Shown here one piece after another: positions 6,071-11,123 of a stretch of DNA of 11,123 nucleotides. Source of the DNA: Solirubrobacteraceae bacterium (lineage in GTDB: Bacteria; Actinomycetota; Thermoleophilia; Solirubrobacterales; Solirubrobacteraceae); NCBI GenBank assembly GCA_030043235.1, contig JASHYF010000324.1, forward strand, positions 1 through 11,123. The letters run 5' to 3'. The notes beneath the pieces were generated by a model, which saw nothing but the letters and a program-made list of their open reading frames with translations, did no database searches and was not told where the DNA came from. Within the stretch, counting starts at the first letter, position 1. The number at the start of each line of letters is the position of its first letter. A program made the translations under genes and the position numbers.

Positions 6071-7132
6071 TCAGGCGAGCGTCTGCGCCTCCAGGCGCCG
6101 GCGCTTCTCGTCGGCCTGCAGAGCGGCGGTCAGCTCGTCGAGCTGACCTTCGAGGATCTGGTCGAGGTTGTGCACGGTGAGCTTGATGCGATGGTCGGTG
6201 ACGCGCCGCTCACCGTAGTTGTACGTGCGGATCTTCTCCGCGCGATCGCCCGTTCCGACCTGCGAGCGGCGGTCCGCGGCGAGCTCCGCCTGCTGCTCGG
6301 CGAGCGCGCGCTCGTACAGCCGCGCGCGCAGCACGCGCAGCGCCTTCTCGCGGTTCTGCAGCTGCGACTTCTCATCCTGCATCGAGACCACGATGCCGGA
6401 CGGCTTGTGCGTGACGCGCACGGCCGAGTCCGTGGTGTTGACCGACTGCCCGCCAGGCCCGGACGAGCGGTAGACGTCGATCTGCAGGTCGCCCGGGTCG
6501 ATCTGCACATCCACGTCCTCGGCCTCCGGCAGCACGGCGACGGTGGCCGTGGAGGTGTGGATGCGGCCCTGCGACTCCGTCTGGGGGATGCGCTGCACGC
6601 GATGGGTGCCGCCCTCGAACTTGAACACCGAGTACGCGCCGTCGGGCGCTCCGGATCCTTTGATCGCGAACGTGTACTTGCCCTCGCCGATGTCCAGCGG
6701 CTCGGTCTGAAAGCCGCGGCGCTCGGCATAGCGCGCGAGCATCCGGTAAACGTCACCGGCCCACAGGCCGGCCTCCTCGCCGCCGGCGCCGCCCTGGATT
6801 TCCACGATCACGCTCTTCTCGTCGTTGGGGTCGCGCTCGACCATCGCCAGGCGGATCTCCTCCTCGAGCTGCTCGATGCGCTCGCGCGCGCTCGTCAGCT
6901 CCTCGCGCAGCTCCGCCTGCTCGCCCAGCTCGGAGATCAGCTCTTCCGCGCCGGCCGCGTCGTCTTGCGCGCGCCGCCAGCGCTCGGCGAGCTTGGCCGC
7001 CGGCTCGAGCTGGCGGTAGGCGCGGCCGACCGCCGCGTAGCGTTCGCGGTCGGAGATCACCTCCGCCTCGGTCATCTGCCGCCCGAGCTCGGCGAAGCGC
7101 GTCTCGATCTGCTCGACGAGGTCTTCGATCAT
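6071..7132 (-). CDS. prfA: Peptide chain release factor 1
   Basis: RF1 recognises UAA and UAG in the ribosomal A site and triggers peptide release. The 353-residue product has an N-terminal coiled domain (~1-100), then EIQGGAGGEEAGLWAGDVYRM at 111-131. The anticodon-loop region THRVQRIPQTESQGRIHTS (176-194) has the RF1-type P-x-T tripeptide (PQT, 183-185) instead of the SPF of RF2. The catalytic GGQ lies at 227-229 in SSGPGGQSVNTTDSAVR. Gln229 is the target of the downstream PrmC. ATG 7130-7132 starts the canonical MIEDLVEQIETRFAEL; an open frame further upstream is not homologous. No clear Shine-Dalgarno precedes the start, but TACGCT (7144-7139 on the minus strand) ends 6 nt before it and could be a -10 box for a leaderless message. 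Confidence 0.97.
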   Translation of the reverse strand: MIEDLVEQIETRFAELGRQMTEAEVISDRERYAAVGRAYRQLEPAAKLAERWRRAQDDAAGAEELISELGEQAELREELTSARERIEQLEEEIRLAMVERDPNDEKSVIVEIQGGAGGEEAGLWAGDVYRMLARYAERRGFQTEPLDIGEGKYTFAIKGSGAPDGAYSVFKFEGGTHRVQRIPQTESQGRIHTSTATVAVLPEAEDVDVQIDPGDLQIDVYRSSGPGGQSVNTTDSAVRVTHKPSGIVVSMQDEKSQLQNREKALRVLRARLYERALAEQQAELAADRRSQVGTGDRAEKIRTYNYGERRVTDHRIKLTVHNLDQILEGQLDELTAALQADEKRRRLEAQTLA

Positions 7133-7138
7133 GGGTCG

Positions 7139-7144
7139 AGCGTA
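7139..7144 (-). promoter_or_regulatory. Possible -10 box for a leaderless prfA transcript
   Basis: TACGCT on the minus strand fits the TAnnnT pattern and ends 6 nt before the prfA ATG, so transcription would begin at or next to the A of the start codon. There is no recognisable -35 at 17 bp and no Shine-Dalgarno. Leaderless genes are common in actinobacteria, but this remains a weak call. Confidence 0.22.
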
Positions 7145-7167
7145 CCGTGGCGCGCCGATGGGATGGC

Positions 7168-7719
7168 TCAGGCGGCGACGCTGGCCGGCTCGGCCAGCTC
7201 GAGCAGCTCGTCGAGCGTCGCGGAGAGCGCCTCGCGCGCCTCGCGCTCGCTGGGCAGGCCGTCGTCGCCGAGCGCCTCGTCGGCCTGCGGTATGGGCAGC
7301 TCCCTGTCGAGGACGCGCGCGCCCATCGTGGTGAGCACCTTGCGCAGCTCGGCCTGCGCCCACACGGCGCCGAACAGGCCGGTGCTCGCGCCGATCACGG
7401 CGGCGGGCTTGCCCCGCAGGGGGCTCTCGGCGACGGGGCGGGAGACCCAGTCGAGCGCGTTCTTCAGCTGGCCGGGTATCGAGCCGTTGTACTCGGGCGT
7501 GGCCACCAGCACGGCGTCCGCCCGGTCGATCGCCGCGCGCAGGGCGGCGACGACCGGGGGAGCCTGATGCTCCACATCCTCGCTGTACGGCGGGATCTCG
7601 GCGAGCGCGTCGAAGACGACGAGCTGCGCGCGCGCTGGCAGCAGTGCGCGCGTGCCGCGCAGCAGGCGCGAGTTGTGGGAGTCGCGCCGCAGGCTGCCGG
7701 ACAGTCCGAGGATCTCCAT
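7168..7719 (-). CDS. NAD(P)H-dependent FMN reductase (flavodoxin-fold)
   Basis: The 183-residue product belongs to the NADPH-dependent FMN reductase / chromate-quinone reductase family. GLSGSLRRDSHNSRLL near the N-terminus forms the FMN-phosphate loop. The hallmark ATPEYNGSIPGQLKNALDW (about residues 89-107) binds the flavin ring. Members reduce FMN, quinones, azo compounds or chromate with NAD(P)H in the cytosol; the exact substrate cannot be told here. ATG 7717-7719 is fixed by GGGAGG (7732-7727) with a 7-nt spacer. It starts 2 nt after the yceI stop, so the two are co-transcribed and probably under the TetR regulator. The next gene, prfA, begins only 35 nt downstream without a visible terminator. 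Confidence 0.92.
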   Translation of the reverse strand: MEILGLSGSLRRDSHNSRLLRGTRALLPARAQLVVFDALAEIPPYSEDVEHQAPPVVAALRAAIDRADAVLVATPEYNGSIPGQLKNALDWVSRPVAESPLRGKPAAVIGASTGLFGAVWAQAELRKVLTTMGARVLDRELPIPQADEALGDDGLPSEREAREALSATLDELLELAEPASVAA

Positions 7720-7721
7720 GG

Positions 7722-8291
7722 CTAGGCCTCCCGCACGAGCTCCAGCGAGACCTCGAGGCGCACGTCGTTGTCCACCGCGTAGCCGCCCTTCGGAAGCTCG
7801 GCGCCCCACTCGAGCCCGTAGTCGCGGCGGTCGACGATCGCCTCCAGCTCCACGCCGATCTTCTCGTTGCCGGCGAGATCGGTTTGCGGGCCGGTGATGC
7901 TGCCGCGCGCGGTGAGGTTGTGCGTGTGGTCCTTGATCGTGAGCTCGCCCTCGACCTCGAGCTCGCCGCCCTCGCCGACGCGCACCGCGCTAGAGGCGAA
8001 GCGGATCTCGGGGAAGCGCTCGGTGTCGAAGAACTCGGGGCTGCGCAGGTGCGCGGCGAGGTTCTCGTCCTTGACGACGACCGAGTCGGCCTTGACGGTG
8101 CCCTGCAGGCGCGGCTCGCCGCTGTCCCCCTCCGGGGACGATGCGCCGACGGTCAGCGCGCCGTCGTAGTCGTCGAACTGCGCGCGGAACGTGGCTACGA
8201 CCATGTGCCTGACGGCAAACCCAACGTGGGAGTGCACCTTGTCGATCGTCCACTTGCCGGTGGCGAGCGGCTGTGCTGTTGCTGTGCTCAT
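7722..8291 (-). CDS. YceI family protein, cytoplasmic type
   Basis: The 189-residue product is a YceI-domain, lipocalin-like beta-barrel. The family binds long isoprenoid or amide lipids such as polyprenyl chains and quinone-like molecules. Family blocks: WTIDKVHSHVGFAVRHMVV at 14-32, HLRSPEFFDTERFPEIRFAS at 81-100, GELTIKDHTHNLTARG at 115-130, and VDRRDYGLEWGAEL at 153-166. There is no signal peptide, so it stays in the cytoplasm, unlike E. coli YceI. A loop at 49-60 (GASSPEGDSGEP) is somewhat long and contains the 21-nt sequence shared with the hydrolase leader. ATG 8289-8291 has AAGGAG (8302-8297) 5 nt upstream; the ATG further out at 8351 falls between the operators and is rejected. It is first gene of the pair with the FMN reductase, divergent from the TetR gene. 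Confidence 0.93.
   Translation of the reverse strand: MSTATAQPLATGKWTIDKVHSHVGFAVRHMVVATFRAQFDDYDGALTVGASSPEGDSGEPRLQGTVKADSVVVKDENLAAHLRSPEFFDTERFPEIRFASSAVRVGEGGELEVEGELTIKDHTHNLTARGSITGPQTDLAGNEKIGVELEAIVDRRDYGLEWGAELPKGGYAVDNDVRLEVSLELVREA
8125..8145 (-). repeat. 21-nt sequence shared with the SCP2-hydrolase leader
   Basis: Positions 8125-8145 are the exact reverse complement of 3129-3149. In both cases the sense strand of the gene carries it: in yceI it encodes A-S-S-P-E-G-D, in the hydrolase leader the same frame would read A-S-S-P-E-G-E. It includes the TCCCC-GGAG-GGGGA hairpin. Confidence 0.8.
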
Positions 8292-8312
8292 CTCAGCTCC
8301 TTCGGTATAGAT

Positions 8313-8333
8313 TCGGACCTCAGTCCGATTACG
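8313..8333. promoter_or_regulatory. Operator copy 1 (yceI-proximal) of the TetR/YceI divergent region
   Basis: TCGGACCTCAGTCCGATTAC with its last G at 8333. It contains an inverted repeat TCGGAC-ctca-GTCCGA (8313-8328). It matches copy 2 at 19 of 21 positions. Extra TCGGA-type half sites flank it (TTCGG at 8301-8305, TTCGGAA at 8334-8340). It lies downstream of the candidate yceI -10, where a bound repressor would block elongation or initiation. Confidence 0.72.
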
Positions 8334-8341
8334 TTCGGAAC

Positions 8342-8370
8342 AGCATAGCATCAGATCGGACCACAGTCCG
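8342..8370 (-). promoter_or_regulatory. Candidate yceI promoter between the operators
   Basis: On the minus strand, TATGCT (8347-8342) is a good -10. CGGACT (8370-8365), 17 bp upstream, matches three of six -35 bases and lies inside operator copy 2. Transcription would start near 8335 and run through operator copy 1 before the yceI Shine-Dalgarno. A repressor on copy 2 would cover the -35. Confidence 0.45.
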
Positions 8371-8376
8371 GTTACG
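8356..8376. promoter_or_regulatory. Operator copy 2 (tetR-proximal)
   Basis: TCGGACCACAGTCCGGTTAC with its last G at 8376. Core inverted repeat CGGAC-caca-GTCCG (8357-8370). It begins 43 bp after copy 1, close to four helical turns, so two repressor dimers would sit on the same face of the DNA. It overlaps the presumed -35 of yceI and lies just upstream of the regulator's own promoter, which suggests autoregulation. Confidence 0.72.
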
Positions 8377-8387
8377 CTGCGATCTAG

Positions 8388-8393
8388 TAGGAT
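8388..8393 (+). promoter_or_regulatory. Candidate -10 of the TetR gene, leaderless
   Basis: TAGGAT ends 6 nt before GTG 8400, placing the expected transcription start at the start codon. There is no good -35 at the right distance; the GTCCGG region of operator 2 occupies that place. Confidence 0.35.
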
Positions 8394-8399
8394 GTAGGC

Positions 8400-9017
8400 G
8401 TGGGCAGAGGCTTTGAACTACCGCAGCTTGCGCCCGATGTAGAGCGCGTGGACGCGGCTCGCAACCGCGAGCTGATCCTGTGCGCGGCCAGGCGCCTGTT
8501 CCAGGAGCGCGGCGCCGGCTGCGTGTCGATGGACGAGGTCGCCGGCGCCGCGGGCGTGGGCAAGGGCACGCTGTTCCGCCGCTTCGGCTCGCGCGCGTCG
8601 CTCGCCGCGGCGGTGCTCTCGGAGCACGAGCGCGCCCTCCAGGAAGGCTTCATCCGCGGCGAGCCGCCGCTCGGGCCGGGAGCGCCGGCACGCGAGCGGC
8701 TGATCGCGTTCGGCGAGGCGATGCTCGACATGCTGGAGGTGCACTCCGAGCTGATTCTCTCGGCGGAGACCGGCCCGGCGCGCTTCGCGCACCCGGCGTA
8801 CGCCGTGCACCGGCTGCACGTCGCGCTGCTGCTGGGCGAAGCGGACCCGGCGTGCGACGCGGAGCTGCTCGCGGACACGCTGCTGGCCGCGCTTGGAGCC
8901 GAGCTGTTCGTGTACCTGCGCAAGGTGCGCGGCATGTCGCTCGCGCGCGTGAAGGCCGGCTGGGGGCAGTTGGTGGGCGAGGTCGTCGTCCAGCGCGAGC
9001 CCACCGGCGTCGGGTGA
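8400..9017 (+). CDS. TetR/AcrR family transcriptional regulator
   Basis: The 205-residue product has the TetR N-terminal three-helix DNA-binding domain: helix 1 ARNRELILCAARRLFQERGAG (20-40), then the helix-turn-helix VSMDEVAGAAGVGKGTLFRRF (42-62). The helical ligand-binding C-terminal domain (~75-195) is not conserved enough to name a ligand. Three cysteines are present (Cys28, Cys41, Cys152), two of them in the DNA-binding domain. It is divergent from yceI across 108 bp holding two 21-bp operator copies, so it most likely represses both itself and yceI-FMN reductase. The start is GTG 8400-8402; a second GTG at 8448 would still keep the whole DNA-binding domain. The upstream sequence is weak as a Shine-Dalgarno, fitting a leaderless start. 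Confidence 0.93.
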   Translation: MGRGFELPQLAPDVERVDAARNRELILCAARRLFQERGAGCVSMDEVAGAAGVGKGTLFRRFGSRASLAAAVLSEHERALQEGFIRGEPPLGPGAPARERLIAFGEAMLDMLEVHSELILSAETGPARFAHPAYAVHRLHVALLLGEADPACDAELLADTLLAALGAELFVYLRKVRGMSLARVKAGWGQLVGEVVVQREPTGVG

Positions 9018-9032
9018 ACGGCCTCCAGCTGG

Positions 9033-9047
9033 CGCTCGGATCGAGCG
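9033..9047. terminator. Possible bidirectional terminator hairpin between convergent genes
   Basis: CGCTCG (9033-9038), loop GAT, CGAGCG (9042-9047) form a perfect 6-bp stem in the 70-bp gap between the TetR stop and the glycosyltransferase stop. There is no U-tract on either strand, so terminator function is only suggested by position. Confidence 0.3.
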
Positions 9048-9087
9048 GCACGACCCGGCCAACCGTCCCGAGCCGGTGGTGGGCTGG

Positions 9088-10248
9088 TCAGCTGGCGGAG
9101 AGGATCTCGGGCCCGCGCGGGTCTCGGGTGGCGGGAAGGAACAGGTCCTCGACCCGAACCATGCTGTGGCGCCTGTCGGGAGATCGTGACTTGTTCCCCG
9201 TGAGGTGCTCGATCAGGCAGCGGGAATCGAGGCGGTACTCGCCGGGCGCCCGTTCCTGCAACGGGACTACGTTTCGCGACCCGAAGCCGGCCGGCACATC
9301 GTCCAAGATCGGCCCGAGCGCCGCCCGCTCGCGAATGCATTCCGGCCACCGGATCGCGCGGCTGAGCAGCGGGGAGCGCGCCGGCGAGCTCCGCAGATGA
9401 TCGATCGCCAGCTCCCTGTCGAGGATGTACATCGCCTGGTAGGGGTTGCTGAGGCTGACGAACCGCAGCTCGGGGCCTGAGCCGAGATCGATCGCCGAGT
9501 CGCTGAGGACCAGGCAACGTTGATCGGGGCGATCGAGATCCTGCCGCCCCCGTGGGTCGACCGCGTAGCGAGCGCCGTCGAGCGTCTCGAAACGGACGAA
9601 ACCTGGCAGCAGGCCGTGGCGAGCCAGCGGCTCCCGCAGGCGACACCAGTACGAGAAGGACGTTCTCGTGAGCATGAGGTCGTCCTCCAGGTAGATGAAA
9701 TGCGAAAAGCCGGCGTCCACGAGCGCGTGGCGAAACAGTGCCTTGTGCGCCCACGTCAGATAGAAGCCGTGCCTGCGCAGGAGGGTGGGGCGCCAGCCGA
9801 TGACGACGATCTGGCGGCCGTGCGGGTAATCCCGCGCGTCGAAGGACGCGGTGTTGGGAAGGATGCTCGCACCCACGACGTTCGAGCTGGTTGCGGGCCG
9901 AGCGGACAGATCGCGAAAAGTCTGGCGCGGCTCGTTGGTCAGCACGGCCAGCACAATGCGATCGACGTCGAGATCGAGCAGGCTGTCGATGCTTTCGCCG
10001 AGGATCTGGGAGCGATCGGGGTCTCGAGACCCCGGGGGAGCGCCCGCCGCGGCGGGAGCGCCTGCCTCGCCGCGCCAATGCGCGATGGCGACCAGCACCC
10101 CGCTCGCCCCGGCGTTCGTGGCGCTGCCGCGGGCGCGCGTGGAGGTGGAAGCGCGCCGGCGCCGCTGACGGGCAGAGTCAAGCGCGAGCAGGCGGCGCGC
10201 GCTCGCGACGCGCAGGTGTCGCAAGCGCCACGCGAGCGCGCCGCGCAT
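9088..10248 (-). CDS. Putative GT-A-like glycosyltransferase of unassigned family
   Basis: From the start modelled at ATG 10246-10248 the product has 386 residues. It begins with a basic helix (MRGALAWRLRHLRVASARRL) and a short Arg-rich linker. Then comes the first strand of a glycosyltransferase-like fold (GVLVAIAHWR), an Ala/Gly/Pro-rich insert, and SQILGESIDSLLDLDVDRIVLAVLTNEP. A DxD-like metal site YLEDD falls about residues 186-190, in FSHFIYLEDDLMLTRTSFSYW. Later blocks RFVSLSNPYQAMYILDR and CLIEHLTGNKS are probably acceptor or donor contacts. No signal peptide or transmembrane segment is seen. The frame stays open to ATG 10443, but that start overlaps the divergent FkbM gene head-to-head and leaves no promoter space. 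Next to an FkbM methyltransferase, a role in surface or lipid glycan assembly is inferred. I cannot name a family. Confidence 0.72.
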   Translation of the reverse strand: MRGALAWRLRHLRVASARRLLALDSARQRRRRASTSTRARGSATNAGASGVLVAIAHWRGEAGAPAAAGAPPGSRDPDRSQILGESIDSLLDLDVDRIVLAVLTNEPRQTFRDLSARPATSSNVVGASILPNTASFDARDYPHGRQIVVIGWRPTLLRRHGFYLTWAHKALFRHALVDAGFSHFIYLEDDLMLTRTSFSYWCRLREPLARHGLLPGFVRFETLDGARYAVDPRGRQDLDRPDQRCLVLSDSAIDLGSGPELRFVSLSNPYQAMYILDRELAIDHLRSSPARSPLLSRAIRWPECIRERAALGPILDDVPAGFGSRNVVPLQERAPGEYRLDSRCLIEHLTGNKSRSPDRRHSMVRVEDLFLPATRDPRGPEILSAS

Positions 10249-10290
10249 GCGTCGCGCAGACAGACGGGACGGCAGTTTCCGGGTGCCCGC

Positions 10291-10338
10291 AGGCGGCTCA
10301 GACTCGGCCACGAAAGGCGGCTCAGACTCGGCCACGAA
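10291..10338. repeat. Perfect tandem duplication of a 24-bp unit
   Basis: Two identical 24-bp units, 10291-10314 and 10315-10338, stand head to tail. If the glycosyltransferase began at 10443 they would encode FVAESEPP twice; with the start at 10248 they lie in its 5' leader. The copies are exact, which implies a recent duplication. Confidence 0.92.
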
Positions 10339-10342
10339 ACAG

Positions 10343-10348
10343 AGCATA
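10343..10348 (-). promoter_or_regulatory. Candidate -10 of the glycosyltransferase gene
   Basis: TATGCT on the minus strand, the same hexamer as the yceI candidate -10. Transcription would begin near 10336, at the edge of the 24-bp tandem repeat, supporting the internal start at 10248. No good -35 is seen. Confidence 0.25.
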
Positions 10349-10427
10349 GCGAGCCACCAGAATGGCGAACCGGCCGCCGCGAGCACCTGGCGGGCAGGCA
10401 GACCGGCGGCCAGCGCGCTCCTGACGG

Positions 10428-10433
10428 TATGTT
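10428..10433 (+). promoter_or_regulatory. Candidate -10 of the FkbM methyltransferase gene
   Basis: TATGTT ends 8 nt before ATG 10442, so the transcript would be leaderless or nearly so. There is no Shine-Dalgarno in the intervening CACCCGTC and no convincing -35. Confidence 0.3.
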
Positions 10434-10441
10434 CACCCGTC

Positions 10442-11123
10442 ATGAACCAACGACTGGTCGAGGCCCTCGCGCGAGTCTACCGACAGTGGCGTGAGAGTGA
10501 TCTGAGGGGCTCCGAATCGCTGCGGCACTTGCTCGAGCGTGAGCTCGCCGGGGGGGGATTGCGCATCGCGAGGTTCCCAAAGGGCCGCCGCCTCATATGC
10601 GATCTCGGGGTTCCGTACGACCGCAGCGTCTACATGGGACACGAGGAGGCTCCTGAGCTCGAGCTGGTCGCTCGGCTGCTCGGCCGAGGCGACGTGTTCG
10701 TCGACTGCGGAGCGAACATCGGCCTGTTCACCGTGCTCGCCGCCGACCTCGTCGGCCCAGGTGGGAGGGTGTTTGCGTGCGAGCCTGTCGCGGATACGTT
10801 CACGCGCCTCGCCGAGAACTGCGCCCTCAACAACGCAGAGGCCCGCGTCCGGCTGCTCAACAATGCCCTCGGTGCTGAGCCGGGCGTGGAGGTCGTCCTG
10901 ACGGGCGCCAAACACAACGTGATGCACGTCGACTCTCGCGCGCGCGTCGCCGGGCAGGGAGTCACAACCGTTACGATCGATGGCATCCTCGCGAGCTCGC
11001 CCACGGTGACGGGCTTGAAGATCGACGTGGAGGGCTATGAGCTCGAGGTGCTGCGCGGGGCAGAGGAGACAATCCGCCGGTTCTCACCCTGGATGCTCGT
11101 CGAGTTCAACAGCGAGCTCGCTG
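10442..11123 (+). CDS. FkbM family methyltransferase, truncated by the window end
   Basis: The frame from ATG 10442 is open to the last base, giving 227 residues with no stop. SAM-binding motif I is FVDCGANIGLFTVLAA (86-101), followed by the acidic strand end FACEP (111-115). The FkbM hallmark KIDVEGYELEVLRGAEETI covers 193-211, then the strand WMLVEFN. FkbM enzymes are SAM-dependent O-methyltransferases, often acting on sugars of surface polysaccharides, glycolipids or secondary metabolites. A run of eight G (10550-10557) lies in codons 37-39. The start is the only suitable ATG upstream of the conserved region and may be leaderless. It diverges from the glycosyltransferase, and the pair probably belongs to one glycan locus continuing past the window. 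The methylated substrate is unknown. Confidence 0.9.
   Translation, partial: MNQRLVEALARVYRQWRESDLRGSESLRHLLERELAGGGLRIARFPKGRRLICDLGVPYDRSVYMGHEEAPELELVARLLGRGDVFVDCGANIGLFTVLAADLVGPGGRVFACEPVADTFTRLAENCALNNAEARVRLLNNALGAEPGVEVVLTGAKHNVMHVDSRARVAGQGVTTVTIDGILASSPTVTGLKIDVEGYELEVLRGAEETIRRFSPWMLVEFNSELA

Noticed and set aside
6571..6610. Possibility that the release factor is RF2
   Set aside because: The codon-recognition tripeptide is P-x-T (PQT), not SPF, and there is no programmed frameshift site, so RF1 is the right call.
5072..7567. Very long plus-strand open frame opposite prmC and prfA
   Set aside because: It is antisense to two firmly identified genes, encodes Arg/Ala/Leu/Gly-rich sequence without motifs, and is the expected by-product of high GC with GC3 bias.
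10018..10033. Perfect 16-bp palindrome GGGGTCTCGAGACCCC
   Set aside because: It lies inside the glycosyltransferase coding region, and one such palindrome is expected by chance in a window of this length and GC content.
1..11123. CRISPR array, tRNA/rRNA genes, insertion sequences or phage genes
   Set aside because: No spaced repeat series, no tRNA-like sequence and no transposase or integrase motif was seen on either strand.

Overview
The window is very GC-rich, with third codon positions almost all G or C. It looks like a chromosomal segment from a high-GC actinobacterium. The order prfA-prmC-tsaC-glyA-wecA recalls the actinobacterial block that normally precedes the ATP synthase operon. 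With the weakly related proteins around it, this suggests a deep-branching group such as Thermoleophilia/Solirubrobacterales. That placement is inference; no rRNA or other marker is present.

Layout. (1) Positions 2-283, + strand: the C-terminal end of a membrane protein, probably a polyprenyl-phosphate-sugar glycosyltransferase. It runs tail-to-tail into, and overlaps, a WecA/TagO-type GlcNAc-1-phosphate transferase (65-1420, -). (2) glyA (1536-2834, -) precedes wecA, with an A-loop hairpin just after its stop. (3) A roughly 325-bp divergent intergenic region leads to an SCP2-domain plus alpha/beta-hydrolase fusion (3160-4386, +). This gene stands, inverted, inside the otherwise co-directional block. 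(4) tsaC/sua5 (4431-5081), prmC (5081-6049) and prfA (6071-7132) form a tight minus-strand translation operon. (5) Directly upstream on the same strand are an NADPH-dependent FMN reductase (7168-7719) and a YceI protein (7722-8291). They are transcribed away from a divergent TetR regulator (8400-9017, +). The 108-bp divergent region holds two near-identical 21-bp operator copies, 43 bp apart. (6) A second glycan-type locus closes the window: an unassigned GT-A-like glycosyltransferase (9088 to about 10248, -) diverging from an FkbM-family methyltransferase (10442 to the window end, +, truncated).

How it works together. PrmC methylates the GGQ glutamine of RF1 (PrfA), and TsaC starts t6A tRNA modification, so these three are one translation-fidelity unit. 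GlyA supplies one-carbon units. WecA starts undecaprenyl-linked glycans, which fits the glycosyltransferases at both ends. The most interesting part is the self-contained TetR / double operator / YceI / FMN reductase module. It looks like a ligand- or redox-controlled switch, and it feeds without an obvious terminator into prfA-prmC-tsaC. Other unusual items are an exact 21-nt sequence shared by the hydrolase leader and yceI that forms a hairpin around the hydrolase ribosome-binding site, in-frame tandem duplications, and a G8 tract in the FkbM gene.
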